A program made the position numbers and the translations under genes. The notes beneath the pieces were generated by a model that saw only the letters and a list, made by a program, of their open reading frames with translations, had not been told where the DNA came from and ran no database searches. Shown piece by piece: positions 34,701 to 46,700 of a stretch of 64,000 bases of DNA. How positions within the stretch are numbered: position 1 is the first letter of the stretch; every line of letters starts with the position of its first letter. Source of the stretch: Aurelia coerulea (Eukaryota > Cnidaria > Scyphozoa > Semaeostomeae > Ulmaridae); the NCBI GenBank assembly GCA_039566865.1, contig CM076945.1, positions 9,471,001 through 9,535,000 of the forward strand, read 5' to 3'.

Positions 34701-37700
34701 TCTCTTCATTGAGAGAGAATCCCAGAATTCGAAGCCAACCCTCGTGATCGGAAGAGGGCGATCTGTAGCCTATCTGACTGCAGTTAGAACTTTACCCCCG
34801 GCTGGGAAGCAGAAGATATTATGATCGAAATTTTTTTGTAAATATTCGCTTGGAGAGTTGGAGTAAAGTTTGAAATGTTTTGACTGCGGTTCTAGTAAAC
34901 AGTAGCAGAGAAACAAGAGAAAATATAACTCCTGCAAGTAAACACGAAGTGAAAAATGGCGGCTACTTACAATTCCATAGCCTGCGTGCAGACAATACCT
35001 CACTAAGGAAAAGGTATAGTCTGCGCAACGCCGCTCAATATCGTGTATTGTATGCGTCAGCATTTCATTTCAATGGCAGTTTGAATGGCCCTTTCTTCTT
35101 AGCGTCTGGTCATTGTCTGCAGTAGGGTAGTTAAAATTCCAGAGTATTGTGTTGCTCATGAAGTTTGCCTGGAGAACAAAGTGAAACCTGAGATTTAATC
35201 ACATGATGACCGTTCTCAAATCTGATTGCTTCCTCATTTCCCGGGAAAGTGATTTTGTTGGCTGCTACAACAATACGCTTTCTTTGTTATCACTATTGCG
35301 AAATAAATGCAGAAGCACGCACTACACAAAAGTGAGCGGTGTTGCGCAGACTATACCTTTTCCTTGGGTATAGTCTGTACGCAGGCTAACAATTCCATCA
35401 CAGGTAGGCCTCTTTCATTTTACCATATCGCTGGATAAATACGCCAGAAAAAAGTAAACTACGTCTCAACCTGAAGCTCATGGCGTCAGCAAAGTATTTT
35501 TTCGCGCGCTTTTTTAATCATAAGACCCATTCCTCTTGTAAACAAACATCCTGAGATTGTACACCAAAGCGCTCTCAGGAGCCAGTGATCGGAAAAGGGC
35601 GATGGGGCTCTACATCCAATGTGCTTTACTGCTGTTTATTACCTGACTGACGCTTCCAAACCAGGCAATACAAAAATCCCGCCAATCTCATTGGTTAATC
35701 GCACATTTACCGCAGTTTTCCGGTAACCTTGCATACACTCTTTTCTTTTTATAAGAATAATGTTTATAAGAATATTCAGGCTCAGAATCATCCAATTTTT
35801 AAAAATATTATAAGAATATTGCCAGCCTCAGCTGGCATATTTGTGTCTCATTTTTCAGCAGTTGCCTGTTCTGTGATGTTCATAACAGACTGACATAAAT
35901 ACTTTAAGAATATGTTCAGGCTCCAAACGAAACTTTCTTAAGAATATCGAGACTGGACAAAATTTAAAATATTCTTATTAAAAAATAAAGAGTGTAATAC
36001 CATACAAGGACGCGTTGTTGTCACCACAGCAATTGATTTAGGCCTTTGAGATTTACAATAAACTTAAGTGACAAAACAGTAACAAAATGCGTTTGACTAA
36101 ATGATATAAGTCAAAATTGGTAATAAAACTCATACTAATCGGTTTTGTAGTTGTACAGGAAAATATAAAGCTGTCGGTCTTACTGCACAGACCTCTCAAG
36201 CCCGGTCTGTACTTTTAAGACATCGGGCGTTATATTTTTCCGTACAACACAAAACTGGTTGGCATGCGCATAGTATTCCATATTTTATCATCGCCTTTAT
36301 TTATCATTTAGAGAGGAAGATTCGATCTCGCAGTGATGTAACATCAGTGAAGACAGCTGGCAATAATAACAATACGAAGCGCCGGACCATAACAATGAAT
36401 GAAAAAGGAGAACCTGGAACTGGATCAATGCTGGAATTAATTTCGAATCAACCAATGGGTGGTATAAATGATCATAACAACATCAATTTTGGCTTCCGTG
36501 AAGGTAAGTTCTTGTTTATTTTGCTATTTCTGACCAAAAAAGCTTTCATCCTTCATGTTTTGTATTTGTACAAATAAGAGTTTCAAATCTTTTAATCGGT
36601 ATAAAAAGATGGGTGTAAAATTTATGACCTATTTCTTTTAATGTAATGGCTTGAAAAAAACTTTAGCTACTTGTCTATAATTCTAACATTGGACTTTTCA
36701 GAAATCTTGAATATGTTTCCAAATTACAACGCATTCTGTACAACAAGGACAGATAATGTTGCAATAGAACTAGCTACTTTTCATTGACACCTAGATACAA
36801 AGCAAATTGTGATTGCAGACAAAGGAATTCCATGCTCGGTTGGTCAAGACATAAACAAAAACAAAGCAAGCTGCAAAAATTGCCCTGAAACTCGGGTCGC
36901 TAGCGCGCTCGTTGTGCATTCCAGGAATGGTTTTTAAGAGCAAATATTAGCACATATGGAAAGAAGAAGGATATATCTAAACGTCTGCCTCGGGCATTTA
37001 ATTTATTCTGTGCAAAAGCCAACTGGGAGGGGATTCAATTCTCGTACTTTTATGTGTAATTAAAACACATACTGCTCAGCTTCTGTACGAAAAAAATAAA
37101 ATGCCGGAGGCAGAAGTTTAGATATATCCTTCTTCTTTTGACACGGGCTAATATTTACTCTTTAAAACCATTTCTGGAATGCACAACGACCGAGCTAGCG
37201 ACCCGAGTTTCAGGGCAATTTTTACAGCTTGCTTTGTTTTTGTTTATGTTTTCACCAACCGAGCATGGAATTCCCTTTGTCTGCAATCACGAATTGCTTT
37301 GTATCTAGGTGTCAATAAAAAGTAGCGAGTCCTATTGTAACATTATATGTCCTTGTTATTCTGTACAGTCATTTGAGGATGTGATGTCGTCAAATGTCTA
37401 AATAATAAACCATAAGAGTGACAAAACTTTTGCTTGATGCCATATTGCAAACATCCATAAACAATGGTTTTCTTGCAAATTATTTAGTGCTTCGTCAAAA
37501 GTTCTGAAATTACGATGATTTTAATTATCTTTCAAAATTTTTCTTGAATTCTTACAAATAAAGAAAAAGACTTTCACTCAGAAAATATTGAATGTTTCAA
37601 AAAGAGTCTAACGAAAGAAGTATAGGGAAACAGCTGAATGTTGTTTAAAACTATTCAGTTCAAATAATATATCTTGCTAAAAATGATACAAAATTGTGGT

Positions 37701-40700
37701 TGAACTTGAAAGAGAAATATGCAAGGAGATACAAAGTTTAATTTAAAACCAATTTTAATCTCGATAACAAGTTATCTACAATTTCAACTTCAATTTCTAT
37801 TTTACGAACTACCACTACAACTATGAATAAATCAATATTTCTTAGTTTAATACTACTGGCTGGCTGCGAAGAACTGATGGTAAAAGAAACGGATGTGGTT
37901 CACAGGAAACATATTTGGAAAACTGCATCACATGAATTTATCCCGTCAAGGTTTTAGACGTAATATTTTCTTGGAAATTGTCCTCAGCAATGTTTCCGAA
38001 GATTTTGCGAAGCCACATTCCAGTTTCTTATACCATCTGCTCTTTATGAATGCATTCACATTTACCGATATATAGGCATTCGATCTTTTGATCCTTTTAG
38101 TCGATTTCGTTTATATGTTACTTCGTAATAACGTGATAAACGATTACCATTCACATTTCTCTCATATGCGTTTTTAAGTTCCCGTGGCCCAGCTTCACAG
38201 CTCCTGGCCTAATTACTTGATGATAAGGCATCATTCACCATTCGTTTCAAATGACTAATAACATCAAAAACAACAGGGGTCTCGTGGTTTTGAATTGGCC
38301 CTGGAAATTCGGGGTGAGAATGCGTTATTTGCTGTTTATATTTGCAATCTACCCAACCATTTGAAAGGATTTGAGGATGGCAACCAACCTTTTGCTGGTC
38401 GCAAATTATTACATGGTCAAGCCTAAATGTTGTTGGTTGTGTTTCGAAATCATATGATGGATATTGAAGATGGCAAGGAGCATATTCAGTGCTATCGTCA
38501 TCTCTTTTCCTTTTTAGGCTCGTTTCAGAGACTTGTTGTAATAAACAACCAACCTTTTGTTGGTCGAAATTTGTTACATGGTCAAGCCTAAATGTTGTTG
38601 GTTGTGCTTCGAAATTATATGATGGGTATTGAAGATGGCAAGGAGCATATTCAGTGCTATCGTCATCTCTTTTCCTTTTTAGGCTCGTTTCAGAGACTTG
38701 TTGTAATAAACAACCAACCTTTTGTTGGTCGCAAATTGTTGCATGGTCAAGCCTAATTTTTTTTGGTTGTGCTTCGAAATCATATGATGGATATTGAAGA
38801 TGGCAAGGAGCATATTCAGTGCTATCGTCATCTCTTTTCCTTTTTAGGCTCGTTTCAGAGACTTGTTGTAATAAGCAACCAACGTTTTGTTGGTCGCAAA
38901 TTGTTACATGGTCAAGCCTAACTTTTTTTGGTTGTGCTTCGAAATCATATGATGGATATTGAAGATGGCAAGGAGCATATTCAGTGCTATCGTCATCTCT
39001 TTTTCTTTTTAGGCTCGTTTCAGAGACTTGTTGTAATAAGCAATTGATAAGTTTGTTACCCTCTCTTCTTAATTCGACCTGTGAATTTAGCGTGCCTGTA
39101 TCATTAACTTTACCAATTTCTGTCGATGTTTTCGCGTTGTCACATATTTTTGGTGCGACTGTATCTAATTTAAGACATTTGGTATAGCAATGATCTGTTG
39201 CACTAAATAAGCTCTGTTTGCATCTATCATTTTTATTAAAACTATTGTCTCCCTTTACAATAACATTATTATTGACAGTGTTTTCTCTTACAACTGTCTT
39301 ATTACTATCATTGTCCTCTATAATAATGACATGGTTTTTGCTTTTTTCTCTTTTTACAATGGTCATATTACTATCATTGTCCTCTATAATAATAACATCG
39401 CTTTTGCTTTTGTCTCTTGTTACAATGGATTTATTTTTGCCATTGTTCAATTCCACAGTAGCATTGTTGTTGCTAGTGTCCAATTTTATAACATCTGTAT
39501 TGCAACCCATAGAGACAGACTTTGGAGCAGTCTTATGCCTTTTCCCTGGTTTATACTGCATAGGAATTTCAATGATACATTTCGAAGGATGTTTACGATT
39601 GACTGATTCGTTGCATCTCTTCGAAAATTGCTCCCTATTGGCAGCTCTTGGTTGCAATTGCAGATTTTGTTCACTGTCCTTCTTTGGAGCAGAAAAACAT
39701 TTTCCTGCTTTGTGACTCCCTTGCTTTGCTATAGGGAAACTACTGAAAAACTTTGCAGACTTATTTACACTTCTTTGCTTTACAGTAGTGTTATTTTTTG
39801 GTTTGCATAGCTTGGGAATTTTGCTGTTATTATTTGAAGGATGTTTAGATCTGATCACGTGATCACCATTGCATCTCTTCGTAATTTGTCCATTAGCAGT
39901 TCTCGTACTACAACTAGCAACAGCAACAACTTTCTCTGCTGCAGATACGGATTTCTCACATTTAAGTGTGTCAAGTTCAAACAATGATCTATTTGTTTTG
40001 ATGCATTGTCTGGAATCATTGTCTGTTTTCGATGAACACGTGATGAGTTCAGCATTGAGTTTTCTCTGTATTTGCCTCAAAGATTTCTCCCTCTTTCTTG
40101 AACTTTCACGTGCTTGCTTGTAAAGCTTTATGATTGTCTGCTGCTCATAGACGAAGCTCATTTGTTTCTGTAGATGAACAAAGGGAAGATAATTAATTTG
40201 TAACCTCCAAAAGCTCTGTACCTGTGGTCTGCCTTACAACTTAGATGTCACGTGAAAATACCTGTGAACAATGATAATTGATTGGTTTTGCATGTAACTC
40301 TGCGTCGTCGCAAATCTCACGTGACATCTAAGTTGATGCAGACTTCAGTATAATGAGAATGGTTTTCACTTCAAAATATACATTTGTGCTTTTTCGACTG
40401 AACAAGTAGCAATATTTACAGCTCCTTGCAAATGTTGCTTATCAATCCTGTGAGGCTAAGCTGCTGATAGAAAACAGGGCACTCCCGTTGATTATATAAA
40501 GTTTGTCAAAAAATCTTCAGTGTTTTATTCATTTCTCTTGGTTGGCCTTGGCTATCTGTATTGCAATTTAAGATGTAGAAGCTAACTTAGAAGAAAGTGA
40601 AATGAAATGATAATAGCACTTTTTTCTTAAAATTGACGTATGGTAAAATATACAAATAACTAGGCCACTATGTACCTAAATACAAATATGATACAAAGCC

Positions 40701-43700
40701 CCAAGATATCACTTATTGGAGGTGACTATCACATGCTAACACTAACAGATGTTGTTTCTATTCTTTGTCTTGTACATAATCATATCTTTGAAGCAATTAC
40801 TATTTTACCGACACATATTGTTAGGAATTCGAAATTTCTGCAAAATGCTGCCTTCCCGAAGATGATGCTACTTATGCTTATAAACAAAGAGAAAATATCA
40901 AAACTAACGTACCATCTGAGCACAGGCAAAGAAGAATTCATCCCATACATTCATCATTTCTTTAATGGCTTCCCCTTGAAGGAGTACATCTAATGCCACT
41001 GGTCTGCTTGCGACCTATGAAACGATTGGCAATTTGCTGAATATAAGGATGATTTAGAAAGTGTAAGCAACAAGGAATAAGAAAATGTTCACACAATACT
41101 TTTGATGAGATTATTCGGACTAAACAACGGCAAGATGATTAGGGTAGTTTCTGTTGCTTTTGACAGACACACTTGTAAGAGCGATAATTGGTTGCAGACA
41201 AAGGGATTTCTACAGCTGATTAGAAAAGCTGCAGATGTATATAGCCAAGCCACATGAGATAACGTGAAGCCATGGGTAGCCAAGTCATCCATGTTGCATA
41301 CGAAATGGCAGAATAAGATACATGAGTGTATATTAAAAGTGGGACGATAGATCAAACTCTCAACCGGTAGAACTTTAGCTATCAATCTAAATTTAAACCT
41401 CAAAATATTTCAACTGTAACAATAAATAAAGATGATAGAAAAAGCTGTTGAATGGCTGCAACCTTGCCCACTCTTCCAATTAAATGTCAATTAGAATAAG
41501 ATTCGATATTTAAGTTAACTCACGATTGTATACAAGCTGGTTAGATCATCGAGAATGTGATTGATTCGTTCTTTAATCTAAAATGTACAGATTTTAACAT
41601 TTAGTGATTTAATTAAAAAGAAATCTCTTAAAGATAGTTTGATTTGAATTATGACACACTATTCACTTGACCTCGTATTTTGTTATTACATATCGGCTCC
41701 TACATCACGAATCCCTGGCAGTTTATGTAAGTGACAATCATCTATATTACTTTTAATGGTATGCAATTTCATTTTCAAAGAAAACTTCTGGTTGACTAAA
41801 TCATCATCATTCATTCTTCATCTAGTTTGATATAAATAGTCTTCAAGGTTTTCTCATGAATTTGATGCAAACCCAGACTTGCCCAAGTCTCGATCGCTAT
41901 CTTATTGCGGCCTACTCGATTAACAATGTGCTTCTAGCCGAGAAGGCCATCGAATAAGATCACGATCAAGGCTTGGGACAAATGCACTGTAAAGCTCCCA
42001 AGAAAATTTTTTATTCTGAAAATTTTTTCATGATAGTTTAACGCTAATATTTACTCATGAATTCATGTACTAGCTTGTGAATAGGCCCATCAAAAGAGAT
42101 TCATTGTCATAATAGAGCCCTACATATGAAAAAGCCTCCTTAGCTTAATTCCCAATTTATGATGCTCTGTTAAAGATTTGAAGCTTGTTAAAAAGGTTTC
42201 GTTACAGAATGTCTTCAATTATCTAAAGACAATAAAGAATAAATTAAGAAATTTGGAGAAACATTTGAAAGTAAAATATTTTAAAACCATTTTGGTTTTG
42301 GAAGCAATAAGATGGTGGGCCAGTGCAGTGCCACATGCATAGCTTTATGAGGCTAGTCTTCAAGAAGCAAGCAGTAATATTTGACAAGGGAAACTATATT
42401 TTCCACTCTGACTTTGTCTTACTGCATAAAACAGTACAATATAATATAACTCAATACAATGCAATTACCAATTATTCTGAGCTCACCTGATAAAAGCAAC
42501 TTTTTCGATAGGCGTCTCTCATCAAACTATTCAAAATCGTGTTTCCATTCCTTTCATCTTTAATATCAGTTAGATACGTGATTCTTGAAAACAGATGATC
42601 TGTTAAAAGAAGTAATTTTATTGATTTTATGTAATAATTTAAGAAGCGCATGATTTATTGTTAAAAGAAGTATTTATTTTGCAGATATACGATTAATGAT
42701 CCTGCTGAACTACGGCAATTGATAAACCATAACATAATCTGCATACGTAAGCCTCGTACAGCCTTTTGAATTTTAGCGATGTAATTCCCAGGGTTGCTTT
42801 TCCCTGCGTCTTGTTTTAACAGTGTTCTCATTCAACTAATCGACCAGTAGTTGCTTCATCAGGTGCATGATCAGTTTGCGAAAATTGATTGAGATCGATT
42901 CCAAAGGAACAGAAGTATCGTGCAAGGGGGTCGGTAAACCCTATAGCTATAGGAGGCTTGGTATACATGTGGCTTGGCTGCCCGTGTTATAGGTTAATTT
43001 GCGATATTTTGCCCGGGTTATGGATTATTTTTCGTGAATTTTGCCCAGGTTATGGGTCTGCTTTACTGAAATTTGATTTAGCTATTTCGACAAAAGACTT
43101 TCGCGAAAAGGAATTTAGCTCTACAAATGATACGTATCATTGCCTTGACACGACACTTTTGGAAAATTTTGCCCTGTTTATGCGGTCGTATTTCAAAATG
43201 TTGCCCTGGTTAAGGGGTCATACAAAATGTTGCCCTGATAATGGGCCCCCCTCTGGACTCTCAGAGGCAAATATACACTCATTTTTTTTTATAAGAAACC
43301 GCTTATAAGAAACAGTAGGCTCAATTTTTCGAAAGCTAAGAAACAACCCTACCTGAATGGAAAAGAGCTAAGAAACTTCTGTAATTTTCAGTTTTAATTT
43401 TCCTTTCACACTCAAAAATATTTTGACATTGTACAGTTAAAGCAACTGTTTGGACATTATTTTGAGTGCGAATCATGTTGTTTACTCGTTTTGATATCTT
43501 ACTAAGTAATTTGGGAGCCCTTTAGACAAGACAAAATCAACTCTAAACTTCCGGCAATAAAAATATAAGAAACACGTAAGAAACTTGTGGTAACAAAATG
43601 GCCCAAAAATTTAAGAAACTGCCTACCAGCCCCGGACCTTAGTTTCTTATAAAAAAAATGAGTGTATACCAAGCCCCCAATAGGAATTCCCCGCCCCTCG

Positions 43701-46700
43701 GTGTCGTGTTACATCAAAGGATATTCTGTCAACGTCACTTTCTTGAGAAATTTGTTATTGTCTTTTATTTGAATCAAAAGAGATCGATTGTTAACGACTT
43801 TCCTGCAAGACACTCACTCGATTATCAGTCCATGATGTGAACTGACGATGGTCAATATACGATGAGTGAATGAAGTGTAGAGTTAGGGGACCAGTTTACC
43901 CTGGGTTTAGATGTCACAAACGAAAGAAAATAAACTTCTGACTAGCTTTTGGAATTTTCACACCGTTAGGTTTATATATTCTTGTAAGCGCTTGTCTTGG
44001 AATTTTCAAACTTACTGCAAATTCTCTTGAATTATAATACAACTAAAATCACGGTGTGCATAGATAAATGATCTGGTTTAGATTTTCCGGGTGCACTATG
44101 ACCTATCTTTTCTTCAAATAATGATTCAAGTGAAACAGAAAGATACTTACCTATTTGCTTTGATATCTTGTCATGCATCGGTAGTAAACTGTCACTCTCA
44201 TTCTTAGCACGAAACCAAATATGGTCGGTGGCAAGCTGTAAGAAATAAAACAAATTACTGTAGCTGTACAGCAGTGCTATTCACGAAGAGAGGAGAGGGG
44301 AAGGGGGCTTATTCGTTCATAAAATCAAATGAAAAGGCTATAGATGATAGCTTTAGAGTTCTTTTGTCCCACACTTTGCGCAATCAACTTTCAGCCTTAC
44401 GAGTCAAATACACAAGTTCGGCACAATTTTCTATCCCAAACAATATCAATAATTAGCATGCAAACTTGTTTAGCTATTAAATAATGAAAAACCTTTGGTA
44501 ACCTCTCACATATGATTAAGTAGGGGGCAAGGAGGCCTAATGGAGAGAGGGCTTGGAGGGGATTATTTGAACATTTTGTCTCAGAATAGAGGGTTTTATT
44601 AGAGAGGGGAGCTTGATAGAGAGGGGGCTTGATATACCTCTGACGGTATTCATATTAGCTAAGTTGTAAAAGCTGGAAGCATGAGACGAAATGTTGAGTT
44701 TTATCTACATTTGAATCTGCATGCTTGGTGGTCACCAAGAATAAATGTTTGCGGTGTTGTTTACGGTACCACCTTTTGTGGGAAAAGTAACGACGGCCTT
44801 ACATTTAAAACGTAAGTCAGAGAACTAGGGTAAAGAAAAGCAGGATAAAGATTTTTAGAGCGTAGAGAGTTGAAATGGGGTTGAAATGTATCCCCTCACC
44901 CCCTATCATGCCCCTATCATGGCACCTATATGTTATCGATCTTCGTCAATATCTTCGTTAATAGATAGTAGGAAACATCTCTACCGTCTAATGAGTAAAC
45001 TTATCGTCATAAACATAAACTTCCTCAATAGGTAAGTCTGTAAGCAAAAGTTCCTCTAAATCATTTATTAGCACTTTTAGGTAATTTAGCACGTTCGCTC
45101 GTCTTCAAAAGCTATTCCGAATTCAAAGGAAAACAGAAGATCGAACTACGTACCTCATCATCGAAGCTATAATTCCAAACAATATTCGCCATCTTTCGAA
45201 TGCAGTATTCGATAATCTTTCTTGTTTCTTAAACACTTCAATTCTCACTCTTAAACTCTTGTAAACTCTCGTAAACACTTGGTTTAGCTGCAATTTGTTC
45301 GCAATGGATTGTACGTCTGAATTTCACCTTGATCAAATCGCAACAGGCAGAAAATTGTTGGTTTCGACTTTTATACTGGTTCGAAAATCAATTTGACGTG
45401 ACAAACGTTGTTATGTGATGATTGGATTGTCGCCTGGAAACGTTTGATTGTTTATTGGATACCAAAATGGCTCCTCAAGTAACTTAGGCCCAACTTACCC
45501 CAAGGTAAGATTTTGTTCATCAGCTTTGCTGAACTGTTTTAAGCCTTACAGGGTGCTAATAACCATAATATGTCTACGGACGTACTTTCAAATATAATAG
45601 GTCATAGGCTATGATCATTGAAATGCTTCTTCGTTTGTGCTTTTCGTGAAATAAATTTATGCGCCACCTGCCAGCCACCCTGTCCCAAAAGCGTGGTACT
45701 CAGACAGTCCTGCTGGAAGCGAAACCAAATTCTAAAAAAGCCAGTAGAAACATTTAAAAAGCAATATACTAGATATTCGTTGTGCAACCCAATGTTCTAT
45801 TTTTCCTGAAAGCAATATGGAGGCACTCGTGGATGGTTGTTTTTACCTTTTTTACCGTATTGATCCGAGGAAAACCTAGGGTACCAGTGGTAGGAGACTC
45901 GATTTTGTGCTGCAAATACAACTTTCCAAGATATCTCTCATCACGAATTCAAGTGACAAGAATATTCCTTTTAAATGGGTTTGCCCCAGATCGAAATTAA
46001 TTTCCAACTCTTTTGCTACCGGTGTCCCAAAAAAGTATACAGATTTGGTTGACTCCAGCGATGTGAAATTAGCTTTAATCAATGGCTAATCACTTTCAAA
46101 ATGTTCCTCGATAGTTAAATTGCACATAGATACCTCGCTTGATGGGATTGGTGCTTTGAGAGCAGATATATCAATCTTGAAAGGTCAAATTTGCGTCCAT
46201 CTGCAAACCAGAGCTTTGACCTTTTGGCCTAAGCAAGTTCCTGAAGCACGTCGAAATTAAGAAATGAAATTAATGAAAATTTAAGAAACTGCCCAATGGG
46301 TGACTGTGGGTGACTTCTAGAAAACAGAATAACAAGAGATGTAAAATTTTTCAAATTATATCAAAGGCTATCATTTGATTTATACGCTGTGTCTTGAGAA
46401 TTTGCTTAGGCCAAAAGGTCAAATCTCTGGTTTGCAGGAAGATACAAATTTGAGCTTTCAAGATTAACAGGTCTGCTCTCAAAGTACCGATACGAGCAAA
46501 TGAGGTACCCATGTTCAAGTTAATAATGGAGGAACATTTCTAGAGTGATTAGACATTTATTGAAGCTAAAATCACATAGCTGGAATCAACCAAATCTGTA
46601 TACATTTTGGGACACCCGGTACATGAATGGAAAGTCTTTGTTAATGGCGTTCACTACACGTAAAAAGTGACGAATTTATCAACCTCTCTATTATAAACCT

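Noticed and set aside
39218..39715. Plus-strand 165-codon open frame rich in Leu
   Set aside because: It is the antisense shadow of the Ser/Asn/Lys-rich part of the nested gene's last exon.
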